64,000 nucleotides of DNA from Aldehydirespirator sp965200005 (GCA_965200005.1 OZ241331.1:62001-126000); one strand, 5' to 3'. Positions 1 to 8,855 are shown, counted from the stretch's first letter. Notes: a model not told the origin generated them from the letters alone. A program made the numbers and translations.

Positions 1-303
1 CGCGTAAGCGGCAAGGTCGATGCGGGACTTGCTGTCCCACTCTCGCAATGCGATCGAGACGATCAGAAAGCTCGACAGCACAAAGAACAGGTCGAGCGAC
101 AGGATGCCTCCCGGCAAGATGTCGGGGCCTCCCCTAACGCTCTCGGGCCGGGCGTGGTACAGCAGCGGCCCGAGAACCACGAACACCCCGCGCAGCCCAT
201 CAAGAGCAGGCATGTATGGCAGACGACGCGACCTGGCTCGCTGCGGCGGCTGCGCGGACAATGACTCCAGGGCCTTTGGGGATCCTGCAGCGGTGTCAGA
301 CAT
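1..303 (-). CDS. Acyltransferase 3 family membrane protein (OafA-like), partial
   Basis: Reading leftwards from an ATG at 303, the frame stays open for 101 codons to the window edge, so only the N-terminus is present. After a basic leader, residues 31-39 read MPALDGLRG, the signature that opens acyltransferase-3 (OafA/YrhL) proteins. It is followed by a membrane segment, a YHA (the usual catalytic His position) and a second segment DLFFVLSSFLIVSIALREW. Family members O-acylate sugars of the cell envelope or of secondary metabolites from within the membrane; the substrate cannot be inferred here. The gene is divergent from the MATE exporter, with 130 bases between them that must hold both promoters; no clear -35/-10 pair was recognised there. 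Confidence 0.8.
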   Translation of the reverse strand, partial: MSDTAAGSPKALESLSAQPPQRARSRRLPYMPALDGLRGVFVVLGPLLYHARPESVRGGPDILPGGILSLDLFFVLSSFLIVSIALREWDSKSRIDLAAYA

Positions 304-433
304 CGGAGAGTTCTGGCATCTTCAAACCGTCAGGCGACCCTAGCCCTAGCCTCACCCGCCATGTTGCGTCGCCGGGCTCGAAGATGACTTTGCGTCGAAC
401 CCGCATACACCCGGGCGACCACCCGAGCGCACC

Positions 434-1753
434 ATGAAGCTGCACTGGAGCAGCGACGATCGTGAGATCTGGAGGCTGGCATGGCCTGCCCTCGGAGCGC
501 TCGTGGCCGAGCCGCTGTACGTGCTTGCAGACACGGCGATTGTGGGCCGGATCGGCACCCCGCAACTGGCCGGGCTCGCAGTTGCCTCCTCGATCCTGTT
601 GAGCGCTCATGCCATGTTCATCTTCCTGGCATATGGCACCACCGCAGCGGTTGCACGCCTGATCGGCGCGGGTGAGCACCGTCGTGGGGCGCATCAAGCA
701 GTGCAGAGCCTGTGGCTAGCCGTAGCTGCAGGTGTGGTGCTGGCAGTGATTGGTCAACTGCTCGCACCCGTGCTTGTCGACGCTTTGGGGGGCGACGATC
801 CCGAGGTTCAACACAACGCCCTCATCTACCTGCGAATCTCGCTCATAGGGCTACCGGCGATGCTGGTGATGCTGGCCGGGGTCGGTTACCTGCGTGGCGT
901 GCAGGACACAAAGCGGCCCTTAGTTGTGGCGCTCGCGTCAGCGGTCGGCAATCTCGTGCTTGAGGTGGTGCTCGTCTTCGGGCTGGGCTATGGCATCGGC
1001 GCTTCGGCATTGTCCACAGTCGTAGCCCAGAGCGCAGCCGCAGGCATCTACATCTGGTGGATCAAGAGCGCGGTAGCGCGCTACGGAGTGAACCTGAGAC
1101 CCAACCCGGCGGCCATCAGGCGACTCGCCATAGCTGGATTCGACCTGCTGATCCGCACCACGGCACTGCGCGCCAGCCTCACTGTCACAGTCGCAGTAGC
1201 AGCTCGCATCGGCACCGATGACCTCGCAGCACACCAGATCGTCTTTGAGATCTGGACAGTGCTTGCGCTTGTCCTTGACGCTGTCGCAATTGCGGGGCAA
1301 GCCCTGATTGGCCTAGCTCTTGGTGCTGGGCAATCGGAGCGAGCCCGCAAGCTTGGACGCCGCATGATCGGTTGGGGAGCAGCATCTGGTGTGGTGCTTG
1401 GTGTGTTGGTACTGGTGAACTCGGCGTGGCTGCCACGATTGTTCACCGGCGACACTGCCGTAACCGCACTCGCAACGTTCCTGCTGTTGCACGTCGGGCT
1501 CTCCCAACCAGCGGCGGGTGTCGTGTTCGCTCTCGACGGTGTGCTGATCGGTGCCGGAGACTTACGCTTCCTGGCTGTGTCGATGGTCGCCGCGGGAGTG
1601 GTGCTCGTGGGTGGCGGCCTGCTGGTCGTCGCCGTCGGTGCTGGCATCGGCTGGCTGTGGGCTGCGCTTCATTGCTGGATCGCAGCACGCATGGCGATGA
1701 TGCTCGCCCGCTTCGCCAGCACCCGGTGGCAGGTGACCGGTGCCCACCGCTAA
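434..1753 (+). CDS. MATE family efflux transporter (DinF-like)
   Basis: This is a 439-residue, almost wholly hydrophobic protein with about twelve membrane segments, the normal size for MATE exporters. The N-terminus (residues about 16-45) has the pattern LAWPALGALVAEPLYVLAD followed by TAIVGRIGT, which matches the first helix of DinF/NorM-type proteins. The two halves show the internal similarity expected of the family, the second starting near residue 230 (RRLAIAGFDLLIRTTALR). Such proteins expel cationic drugs or metabolites in exchange for H+ or Na+. ATG at 434 is the first start in frame. It is transcribed rightwards alone; the lipoprotein gene 84 bases downstream may or may not be co-transcribed. 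Substrate unknown. Confidence 0.85.
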   Translation: MKLHWSSDDREIWRLAWPALGALVAEPLYVLADTAIVGRIGTPQLAGLAVASSILLSAHAMFIFLAYGTTAAVARLIGAGEHRRGAHQAVQSLWLAVAAGVVLAVIGQLLAPVLVDALGGDDPEVQHNALIYLRISLIGLPAMLVMLAGVGYLRGVQDTKRPLVVALASAVGNLVLEVVLVFGLGYGIGASALSTVVAQSAAAGIYIWWIKSAVARYGVNLRPNPAAIRRLAIAGFDLLIRTTALRASLTVTVAVAARIGTDDLAAHQIVFEIWTVLALVLDAVAIAGQALIGLALGAGQSERARKLGRRMIGWGAASGVVLGVLVLVNSAWLPRLFTGDTAVTALATFLLLHVGLSQPAAGVVFALDGVLIGAGDLRFLAVSMVAAGVVLVGGGLLVVAVGAGIGWLWAALHCWIAARMAMMLARFASTRWQVTGAHR

Positions 1754-1772
1754 CCGCCAGGCCCCACACGGA

Positions 1773-1821
1773 AATCTGTGTGACTATGCGTCCCTGGGAC
1801 ACACTTTCGGACAGATTTCGT
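1773..1821. repeat. Short palindromic interspersed repeat, copy 1
   Basis: This roughly 49-base element lies between the MATE gene and the lipoprotein gene and is closely matched by a second copy at 2911-2958. Shared parts are TGTGTGA, a GGGACACACTT block and a terminal GATTTCGT. Its centre is an imperfect inverted repeat (TGCGTC / GACACA). It resembles a REP-type dispersed palindrome rather than a terminator, since no T-run follows. Confidence 0.5.
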
Positions 1822-1837
1822 TGTCGTTGAGCGTCTC

Positions 1838-2905
1838 GTGATGCGGCGGCTCGGCGTACTTGTGGCGTGCAGCCTGCTGCTGGTGATTACCGGATGCTCC
1901 GGAGGCAGCGCCACTCGACCAAGCAGTCAAAGTCACGCAATGTCGGAGAGTCAGGGCTCATATCCCAACCGCACGGTTGTGGTCGGCTTCTATGCGCACT
2001 TCGCGCCAGTCAGCAGTTCAGCCGAGGTCAATCCCGCCAGCGTCAACTTCAATGTCCACGTTGGCTACGAAGCCGATTTGCTGAGCGCCATGGAAGCGAT
2101 GGACAGCCTGGGCCTTGCCTTCGTGCGTGAGGGGATTGACGCTTGGGACGAAATCTGGCTGAAGCCCGCAACACCTGAGTTCGATCTGGTGGGTGGAGGC
2201 ATCACAATTCTTGAGGACCGCACTCGTGACCGTGCAGGCAACAAAGTGGTTGAGTTCACCGAGCCTCATGTCGACTTCCGCCAGACGTTGCTTGTGCGGG
2301 CTGCAGATGCGGGACGCATCACCGATCACGACTCGCTCCTTGGCAGTGACATCATCGGGGCACTTCACGACACCACCGGCGAGGCTCGCCTGCTGCAACT
2401 GATCGGCGTGGCTGATGGCGCCGGTGGATTGAAGGCAGGCACCAAGATTCACACTCCAGGCGGCGTAGTGGTGGTGCCCTCAGATGCCGCGTTGACGATC
2501 TCGGCTTCGGCCGTTTCTGCTGAGTTGCTTGACCGGGAACGTCTGCTACCTGCCGACCTTGGCACGCCAGAGGTGATGTTCTTTGGCGATACACCCTCAA
2601 TACCCCGAGGCGACGAAGCGTCAGTCCTCGCGAGTCTGCGGGAAGGCGCCATTGACGGGTTTGCACGTGGCGCACTGGGCAACGCTCTGGCTGCGGAGCA
2701 GTCCGGTGGTGAGTTCGTGGTGACTGCATATGACGACTTCGTCGAGCAAGGTGCCTTCGTGGTGGACTCATTTGACACCGACCTGATCGAGCGGATCAAC
2801 ACCGCTGTGTTATGGCTCACCGACAGCGGCAACATCGGCTTCAGCCACTGGCTGGCCGACCCGGCCGTGTTCATGAACCGCGCCGACCAGTGGAACTCCC
2901 GCTAA
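1838..2905 (+). CDS. Solute-binding lipoprotein, amino-acid ABC transporter family 3 type
   Basis: The 355-residue protein begins with a lipoprotein signal: basic MMRR, a hydrophobic run, then lipobox ITGC with Cys at residue 20, so it should be anchored on the outer face of the membrane. A Ser-rich linker leads to a bilobed periplasmic-binding-protein fold of family 3 (VVVGFYAHFAPV; later GYEADLLSAM, where the family has GFDVDL, and DLVGGGITILEDR, where it usually has a GMSITPER-like stretch). No permease or ATPase gene is adjacent, so it may be an orphan binding protein or a sensor. Ligand not predictable. It is bracketed by two copies of a palindromic repeat, one just upstream and one just downstream. 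Confidence 0.7.
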   Translation: MMRRLGVLVACSLLLVITGCSGGSATRPSSQSHAMSESQGSYPNRTVVVGFYAHFAPVSSSAEVNPASVNFNVHVGYEADLLSAMEAMDSLGLAFVREGIDAWDEIWLKPATPEFDLVGGGITILEDRTRDRAGNKVVEFTEPHVDFRQTLLVRAADAGRITDHDSLLGSDIIGALHDTTGEARLLQLIGVADGAGGLKAGTKIHTPGGVVVVPSDAALTISASAVSAELLDRERLLPADLGTPEVMFFGDTPSIPRGDEASVLASLREGAIDGFARGALGNALAAEQSGGEFVVTAYDDFVEQGAFVVDSFDTDLIERINTAVLWLTDSGNIGFSHWLADPAVFMNRADQWNSR

Positions 2906-2910
2906 CCCGA

Positions 2911-2958
2911 TATTTGTGTGAATTTGTGTCTCAGGGACACACTTCACGCCGATTTCGT
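2911..2958. repeat. Short palindromic interspersed repeat, copy 2
   Basis: Second copy of the element at 1773-1821, in the same orientation and directly after the lipoprotein stop codon. Here the core palindrome is perfect: TGTGTC at 2925-2930 and GACACA at 2936-2941 around a five-base loop. It sits in the short convergent gap to gatB and could also act as a weak terminator. Confidence 0.5.
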
Positions 2959-2964
2959 CTGCAG

Positions 2965-4431
2965 CTAGCCGGTTGTGTCCTTGACGCGTTGGCTGAGTAG
3001 GCGGTTGACGGCGGCACCGTCGGCACGGCCGCGGGTGGCTCGCATCACCTGACCGATGAAGAAGCCCGAGAGCTTCTTGCGGTCGTTGCCTTCACCCGCA
3101 CAGAAGCGCTGCCACTCGGCCGGATGCGCTGCGATCAGGTCATCGACGGTCGCCGCAAGGTCATCGCGTGCCATCGCCTTGAAGCCGAGTCGGCGTGCAA
3201 CATCTGCTGGTGCCTCCCCGGTGACCGCCATCTCAGCCAGAACCTGTTTGGTCTGAGTTGCGCTGAGACGCCCGCCTGTCTCCATGGCCATCAACGCCAC
3301 GAGCCGTTCAGCTGTGATGTTCGAAGTGTCCGCAGCTAACAGATCGTTGCAGACACGCTTGGCAGCCAGGGCAGGGTCGGCACCCCCGGCGATGCTGTCG
3401 AGCACCAAAGTGTCATGGCCTCGCTCCACAAGCAGCGCCGCTATCTCGTCGCCTATCGCACCCTTGCCCGCTCGAACGAGATCCGCACGTCTCGCTGCCG
3501 GTAGGGCCGGTAGCGAGACATCAATTCCGGCGATCAACTCGGGAGTCGGTTCAAGCGGTGCCAGATCTGGATCCTGGAAGTATCGGTAGTCCTCAGCGTC
3601 TTCTTTGGAACGACCGGGTGTGGTTCGACCGGTTGCTTCGTCCCAGTGCCGGGTCTCCTGACGTGGCCTTGAACCGCTTGACCACAAGTCCACGTGACGG
3701 CGGGCCTCATAGTTGATCGCACGACCCAGCGAGCGCAACGAAGACAGGTTCTTGATCTCACAGCGGGCTCTCAACTCGCTATCACCCGCTGGTCGCACTG
3801 AGACGTTGGCGTCGACCCGCATAGAGCCCTCTTCCATGCGTGCATCCGAAACCCCGGTGGCCAGCAAGATGTGGCGCAGTTCACGGACATAGGCCCGTGC
3901 CGACTCGACGCTACGAATGTCGGGATGGCTCACGATCTCCACTAGAGGCACACCTGCGCGGTTGTAATCCACCAGGGCATAGGCGGCGTCGTGGATGCGG
4001 CCCGAACCACCGACATGCACCGTCTTGCCCGTGTCCTCTTCGATGTGAGCACGCTCGATGCGGATCTCGGTGCCGCCAGGCAACTCCAGGTGACCCGAGA
4101 CATTGGTGGGTAGGTCGTATTGGGAGATCTGGTAGTCCTTGGGCATGTCGGGGTAGAAGTAGTTCTTGCGTGCAAACACTGCTCGTCGCACATCACACCC
4201 GAGCGCCCGACCCAGGCGCATCGCGAAGTTGACGGCTGCTTCGTTGACGACCGGCAACGCACCCGGCAACCCAAGACACACCGGACAGACGTTGGTGTTG
4301 GGATCGGCACCGAAACGGTTCGCGCACCCACAAAACAGCTTCGTACGAGTCGCTAGCTCGACATGTACCTCAAGGCCTACGACCATCTTCCAGCCCTCGG
4401 CCAGGATCTGAGGTTGTGCTCCCGCTGTCAT
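2965..4431 (-). CDS. gatB: Asp-tRNA(Asn)/Glu-tRNA(Gln) amidotransferase subunit B
   Basis: GatB of the cytoplasmic GatCAB complex binds misacylated tRNA, activates the side-chain carboxylate with ATP, and receives ammonia made by GatA. The 488-residue length is usual. Visible family blocks are VVGLEVHVEL near residue 17, NVCPVCLGLPGALPVVNE near 48, NYFYPDMPKDYQISQ near 90, HIEEDTGK near 130 and DYNRAGVPLVEIVS near 155, then a C-terminal helical GatB/YqeY domain after about residue 330. The start overlaps the gatA stop by four bases (ATGA, 4428-4431), so gatC-gatA-gatB is one translationally coupled operon. Presence of GatCAB suggests that Gln-tRNA and/or Asn-tRNA are made indirectly in this organism. 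Confidence 0.97.
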   Translation of the reverse strand: MTAGAQPQILAEGWKMVVGLEVHVELATRTKLFCGCANRFGADPNTNVCPVCLGLPGALPVVNEAAVNFAMRLGRALGCDVRRAVFARKNYFYPDMPKDYQISQYDLPTNVSGHLELPGGTEIRIERAHIEEDTGKTVHVGGSGRIHDAAYALVDYNRAGVPLVEIVSHPDIRSVESARAYVRELRHILLATGVSDARMEEGSMRVDANVSVRPAGDSELRARCEIKNLSSLRSLGRAINYEARRHVDLWSSGSRPRQETRHWDEATGRTTPGRSKEDAEDYRYFQDPDLAPLEPTPELIAGIDVSLPALPAARRADLVRAGKGAIGDEIAALLVERGHDTLVLDSIAGGADPALAAKRVCNDLLAADTSNITAERLVALMAMETGGRLSATQTKQVLAEMAVTGEAPADVARRLGFKAMARDDLAATVDDLIAAHPAEWQRFCAGEGNDRKKLSGFFIGQVMRATRGRADGAAVNRLLSQRVKDTTG

Positions 4432-5990
4432 GTTGTGGACCGCTTCACAGGCTCGTGTTGTGGAACCACAACCCGGGAGACGGATGCTGGTGATGTGGTG
4501 CCGGCAGCCTGTTCGAGCACTCGGGCGCAGCGCATCAAGGTGGGCTCTGATAGTGCAGGGCCCATCACCTGCACACCGACAGGTAGTCCATCTTTGCCCG
4601 TTCCGAAGGGCACCGAAACGGCCGGATGACCCGTCAGGTTCGAAGGGATAGTGCAGACATCGTTTAGGTACATCAACAGCGGGTCGGCTGTCTTGGCGCC
4701 TAACTCGAATGCCGTGGTCGGCGCCGAGGGACAGATTAAGAGGTCAACGTCAGCATAGGTAGCAGCGAACTCTTGCAACATCAGGGTTCGCACCTTCTGT
4801 GCCTTGCCGTAGTAGGCGTCGTAATAGCCCGCCGAGAGAGCGTAGGTACCAAGCATGATGCGACGCTTCACCTCGGGCCCGAAACCGGCACTGCGGGTCG
4901 CAACGTTCATGTCCGCAGCGGTGTCGCCGTCAACCCTTAGCCCGTAGCGCACCCCATCGAAGCGAGCCAGGTTCGATGAAGCCTCCGCTGGAGCGATCAG
5001 GTAATAGGCAGACAAGCCAAAGACAGCAGAGGGAACCGAGACCATCTCCACTTCGGCCCCGGCAGCTTCGAGCACCTGAACAGCTTCGAACACGCGGTCC
5101 GAGACGTCGGCCGCCACGCCCTCCACGACAGCCGCACTGGTATCACCATCCGCAGGCGGTGCGATGTTGCCACCGACCCCCGAGGCATCTGCCCGCTCAC
5201 CACAGAGTTCTGCAACCACACCAATCCGCAGGCCGTCCACGCCGTCTTCAAGCGATGCGAGGACGGGCTCAACTGGCTGCGGGATTGAGGTTGAGTCGAG
5301 CGGGTCGTGACCTGCGATCGTCTCATAGCAAAGTGCTGCATCCGCAACAGTTGCGGTGAGAGGCCCTATCTGATCTAGGGATGAAGCGAACGCCACAAGC
5401 CCGTAGCGCGACACCCTTCCGTAGGTGGGCTTGAGACCGATCACACCGCACAAAGCAGCGGGTTGGCGGATTGATCCACCCGTATCGGAGCCGAGAGCAA
5501 CCGGGGCGAAACCCGCAGCAACGGCCGCTGCTGAACCACCACTGGAACCTCCCGGCACCCGATCTGTGTCATACGGGTTGCGGGTCGGCCCGAACGCTGA
5601 GTTCTCGGTCGATGATCCCATGGCGAACTCATCAAGGTTCGTCTTACCGACTATGACCGCTCCCGCATCCCGCAGGCGTTGCACCACCGTGGCGTCGTAG
5701 GGCGGCCGCCAGTCCTCAAGCATCCGTGACGAACATGTCGTCGGGATACCACGAGTACACATGTTGTCTTTAAGGGCGACCGGCACCCCGGCAAGCGGCC
5801 CGACATCATCACCACGCTCTACTGCGCGATCGATGCGGGCCGCCGACTCGTACGCCTGCCGCTCAAGCACCATGTTGAACGCGTGTATGCACCATTCATA
5901 CTGTTTGATCTGAGCGAAGTGCTCGTCCAGCACATCCGTAGCGGAACGCTCACCGGCAGCTACCGCCGCAGCGATCTCTACCGCCGTCAT
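4428..5990 (-). CDS. gatA: Asp-tRNA(Asn)/Glu-tRNA(Gln) amidotransferase subunit A (amidase)
   Basis: GatA is the amidase-signature glutaminase that releases ammonia for the transamidation step. All three triad residues can be placed: Lys in VALKDNMCTRG, cis-Ser in PGGSSGGSAAAVAAG, and the nucleophile Ser in GSDTGGSIRQPA. At 520 residues it is somewhat longer than usual, because of a roughly 30-residue Gly/Ala/Asp-rich insertion near residues 270-300 (ADASGVGGNIAPPADGDTS) between two conserved strands, which is probably a surface loop. It overlaps gatC by four bases at 5987-5990 and gatB by four bases at 4428-4431. Confidence 0.97.
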   Translation of the reverse strand: MTAVEIAAAVAAGERSATDVLDEHFAQIKQYEWCIHAFNMVLERQAYESAARIDRAVERGDDVGPLAGVPVALKDNMCTRGIPTTCSSRMLEDWRPPYDATVVQRLRDAGAVIVGKTNLDEFAMGSSTENSAFGPTRNPYDTDRVPGGSSGGSAAAVAAGFAPVALGSDTGGSIRQPAALCGVIGLKPTYGRVSRYGLVAFASSLDQIGPLTATVADAALCYETIAGHDPLDSTSIPQPVEPVLASLEDGVDGLRIGVVAELCGERADASGVGGNIAPPADGDTSAAVVEGVAADVSDRVFEAVQVLEAAGAEVEMVSVPSAVFGLSAYYLIAPAEASSNLARFDGVRYGLRVDGDTAADMNVATRSAGFGPEVKRRIMLGTYALSAGYYDAYYGKAQKVRTLMLQEFAATYADVDLLICPSAPTTAFELGAKTADPLLMYLNDVCTIPSNLTGHPAVSVPFGTGKDGLPVGVQVMGPALSEPTLMRCARVLEQAAGTTSPASVSRVVVPQHEPVKRSTT

Positions 5991-6289
5991 GGTGCGTCTT
6001 TCAAGATCGGTGGCACCCGGAACTGATGTTCAGCAACAGCAGGCGCCTGAGCGAGCACCTCGTCACGATCGAGCGACGGCCGTAACTCGTCGGGTCGCAA
6101 TACGTTGGTGGTCGGCAGCGGGTGCGAAGTCGGCTCGATACCGGAAGCGTCGAGGGCCTCAACATCGGCGGCATGATCCAACACCGCCGAGAGCTGCTCT
6201 GCTATCTCATCAAGCTCTGAATCGCTAAAGCTCAGGCGTGCAAGCCTGGCGACATGGGCTGCTTGCTGCCTGCTGATCCGCCTAGGCAC
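5987..6289 (-). CDS. gatC: Asp-tRNA(Asn)/Glu-tRNA(Gln) amidotransferase subunit C
   Basis: The small 100-residue subunit wraps around GatA and stabilises the GatCAB complex. Typical GatC pattern: an N-terminal helix HVARLARLSFSDSELDEIAE, then a helix ending in LDHAADVEALDASGIEPTSH, and the conserved NVLRPDELRPSL near residue 70. It is the first gene of the gatCAB operon and overlaps gatA by ATGA. The kinase-like gene ends only 36 bases upstream on the same strand, so transcription could begin there. Confidence 0.93.
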   Translation of the reverse strand: MPRRISRQQAAHVARLARLSFSDSELDEIAEQLSAVLDHAADVEALDASGIEPTSHPLPTTNVLRPDELRPSLDRDEVLAQAPAVAEHQFRVPPILKDAP

Positions 6290-6325
6290 CCCGGCAGGAT
6301 ACGCCCGCGGCTACAGCGCAAGCCG

Positions 6326-8293
6326 CTAGCCCGAGCTGTCGTCAGACTCCTCTGCGGTAGTGCCTTCGCCGTCCTCGGCCTCTTCATCTTCTGGCAGCGG
6401 TTCGGGCCCTAAAGATACGACAACATCGACGGGTGTGTTAACTGCAACGCTCGTGCCGCTCGGTGGGCGGAAGCCGATCACCTCGCCCTCGGGAACCTGG
6501 TCGCTGAACTCGGCAACCTCTCTCGGATCGAGACGGGCGCCGAACAACGCATCGACAGCCGCTAGTGGAGTGCGCTCGGCGGGCACGGCGGGTACCTGGC
6601 GGTCTGGCGGCCCTTGTGAGACGAGCAACCCAACCTCGGATCCCGCCGCTAGTTCGTAGACCCCATCGCTGATGTCAAGCCCAACTACAAGGCCTTCCGG
6701 GAGGGACTCACTGGCAACAGCAGTGGTGGTCGACATGACCAAGCCTCGTTCCCCAAGCGACGATGACGCTTCCGTCACCGTGTAGCCGTAGACATCAAAG
6801 TCGAGGGGCACAAGCGGTTCACCCAGAGACACAAACACCCTGAGCGTCTCGCCTTCGCCCAACTCCGCACCTGCGGCCGGGGTTGTGGCCACAACTTCGC
6901 CACGCTGCGTTTCTTCCTGACGCACTAGGACTTCGGAGATCGCCCACCCGTGCGGGTCAGCGGCCGCTGTTGCCTCGGTCGTGGTGCCACCAACAAGCTC
7001 GGGCACAACCGGAGCATCAGTTTGGCTGTTCAACCAAGCCCATGCGCCCCCGGCTGCACCACCGAGCACCACAACCACAGCGAGTAGCAACCCGGGCCAG
7101 CGTCGCTTCGGCACGTCATCAAGTGGGGCGTGGGAGCGTTGAGCGGCGAGTTGCCCCGGTGCGCTTGCAGGCGAGACCAGGCTGAAGTCCCGGGCGGAGG
7201 CACTGAAGTGATCACTGGTCGCTAGGGGAATCTCGTCGGGGCGCGGCAGCAGGCGTGCTGCGCTCAGCAGCTCATCAATGAAGCCGGATGCATCGAGTGC
7301 TTCGCTTCCTGCTGGTGGTGAGGTTGCACGCAACAGACCATTGGCCATCGGGCCGAGCAGCAGGAAGCCCGGAGATGTCGCATCGACCATCTCAGCAGGC
7401 GGGATGCGGGTGCCCATGACAGCTTCGACCACGATCATGGCGAGGTCATGCACATCGGCTGCTTGATCGGCCGCCAGCCTCTGGGCAGCGGCTTCTGTGG
7501 CTTCGGCGGCTTGAGCGGCTTGCGCGCCCTGGTCTGTGCCCGGCGGGGTTTTCTCTGATGCGCCGGACTCAAGGGGAGCCCACTCTTCGAGTTCCCAAGC
7601 CTCGGTGTCCAACGACTCGCTGTCACCCGCCCAGCTACCTTCGGTCTCACCAGAGCCTTGATCGCCCGTGGCACCGCTCTGCTTTCCCGATACGGAGCTG
7701 CCCGATCCCGCTCCGGCTCCGGCTGCGGCGTCGAGTGACCGTCCGCTTTGTTTGGCATCAGCGGGTTCGCCGGCACTTTCGACGTGATCTGCGGAGTCGG
7801 TCATAGACATCGCCCCGGCGACACCGATGTCCGCGACAAAGACCCGAGCTCTCGAGTCGAACAGGATGCTCCTGGTGGTCAGCCCCCGGTACGCACTGCC
7901 GGATCGGTGAATGTTCACGAGCGCCCGGGCTACCTCAAGCCCTATCGACAGAGCTTGAGAAGCACTTAGCCGCCGACCCGCTGCCAAGATGTCGGCGAGG
8001 CTGCCTCCCTCAAGATGCTCGGAGACCACATAGGGAACTGGGTCGGTTCCCCAGTCATAGATCGGCAGCACCCGGGGGAAGCGCAGCCCTTCCGCCACCT
8101 TCATCTCACGGGCGAAGCGTCGCTTGAATTGGTCGCTCGAAACCAGTTCGCCACCAAGAACCTTCAGTGCAACCCGGCGGCGCAACGTCAGGTCATCAGC
8201 GATGTAGACGCGGCTGTGGGTTCCCTCGCCCACAAGCTCGATCACCTCATAGCGATCCTTGAAGCGGTGTGCCGACGGGTCGCCTAGCATCAT
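6326..8293 (-). CDS. PASTA-domain Ser/Thr kinase homologue, probable pseudokinase
   Basis: This 655-residue membrane protein follows the PknB plan. A kinase-like domain (about residues 14-290) comes first, with a glycine-rich loop GEGTHSRVY and Lys44 in VALKVL. A Gly/Ser/Glu-rich region interrupts or follows it (about 165-260). A transmembrane segment lies near residue 400 (LLLAVVVVLGGAAGGAWAWL), then about three extracellular PASTA-like repeats and an acidic tail. The catalytic loop is abnormal: residues 135-143 read YRGLTTRSI where active kinases have HRDLKPxNI, so the catalytic Asp, the Lys and the Asn are all lost. The metal-binding Asp survives as ADIG (Asp155). PASTA domains usually bind peptidoglycan fragments or lipid II. 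The protein is probably a wall-sensing scaffold rather than an active kinase. Confidence 0.85.
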   Translation of the reverse strand: MMLGDPSAHRFKDRYEVIELVGEGTHSRVYIADDLTLRRRVALKVLGGELVSSDQFKRRFAREMKVAEGLRFPRVLPIYDWGTDPVPYVVSEHLEGGSLADILAAGRRLSASQALSIGLEVARALVNIHRSGSAYRGLTTRSILFDSRARVFVADIGVAGAMSMTDSADHVESAGEPADAKQSGRSLDAAAGAGAGSGSSVSGKQSGATGDQGSGETEGSWAGDSESLDTEAWELEEWAPLESGASEKTPPGTDQGAQAAQAAEATEAAAQRLAADQAADVHDLAMIVVEAVMGTRIPPAEMVDATSPGFLLLGPMANGLLRATSPPAGSEALDASGFIDELLSAARLLPRPDEIPLATSDHFSASARDFSLVSPASAPGQLAAQRSHAPLDDVPKRRWPGLLLAVVVVLGGAAGGAWAWLNSQTDAPVVPELVGGTTTEATAAADPHGWAISEVLVRQEETQRGEVVATTPAAGAELGEGETLRVFVSLGEPLVPLDFDVYGYTVTEASSSLGERGLVMSTTTAVASESLPEGLVVGLDISDGVYELAAGSEVGLLVSQGPPDRQVPAVPAERTPLAAVDALFGARLDPREVAEFSDQVPEGEVIGFRPPSGTSVAVNTPVDVVVSLGPEPLPEDEEAEDGEGTTAEESDDSSG

Positions 8294-8355
8294 GTTCGCA
8301 CGGTATCGGCCGCTACCGTGCCCTCTGGTGACGGGCCGATCGTGATCCGACGCAG

Positions 8356-8784
8356 ATGACCAACCGAACCCGGGCGATGGTCGCGGGCCTCGTCATCTTT
8401 GGCGCTGCCGCGCTTGTGATCGCAGCCCTTGTGGGCGGCAACGGCACGCCACCGAGCGAGACCGAGGCGTCCATCGCGGTTGATCGGTTGATCCCCGCAC
8501 CGGGTGACGAGGTGTTGCAGCAGCAACGAGTTGGCGTGGTGCTCAATCCTCGCTACCGGTTGACCTCGCTCGTGATCTATCCCAACGATCGTTACACCGG
8601 CGGCGTGAATGTGTCCGCTCAAGTTCAAGAGGTCGAGGGGTTGAACCTATTCGAATACGCCCCGGGGGAAGGCCGCCTGGTCGAGTCGCTATCGGCAGAC
8701 ACCAATTGCGCACGAGCGACCTACGTACTGATCTCTCGGCCTGAAGACTCCGACAACATCAATTGGTGCTTCGAAGTCGCCTAG
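8356..8784 (+). CDS. Small membrane-anchored exported protein of unknown function
   Basis: A 142-residue protein not recognised as a known family. After MTNRTR comes a single hydrophobic segment (AMVAGLVIFGAAALVIAALV, about residues 7-26) that should act as an uncleaved signal anchor. The extracytoplasmic part of about 115 residues is mostly beta-strand-like and contains two cysteines (about residues 116 and 139), enough for one disulfide. The gene is divergent from the PASTA pseudokinase, with 62 bases between the two starts, so the two may share a regulatory region. Its stop codon lies inside an 18-bp tandem duplication. Confidence 0.6.
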   Translation: MTNRTRAMVAGLVIFGAAALVIAALVGGNGTPPSETEASIAVDRLIPAPGDEVLQQQRVGVVLNPRYRLTSLVIYPNDRYTGGVNVSAQVQEVEGLNLFEYAPGEGRLVESLSADTNCARATYVLISRPEDSDNINWCFEVA

Positions 8785-8855
8785 ACATTCGAGGTCGCCT
8801 AGACATCGCGTTTTGTTGCGAGCGTTAGGGCATTTCGCGCGTTAGGGCATTTCGC
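8771..8855. repeat. Two adjacent tandem duplications at convergent gene ends
   Basis: An 18-base unit (TCGAAGTCGCCTAGACAT) occurs at 8771-8788 and again at 8789-8806 with one mismatch; it spans the stop codon of the small exported protein. Sixteen bases later a 17-base unit (GCGTTAGGGCATTTCGC) is repeated perfectly at 8822-8838 and 8839-8855; it spans the ligA stop codon. Each duplication leaves a spare copy of a stop codon downstream of its gene. Confidence 0.8.

Noticed and set aside
1..433. Rightward open frames at the left edge
   Set aside because: The minus strand reads a clear acyltransferase-3 N-terminus over the same bases, so the + frames are shadows.
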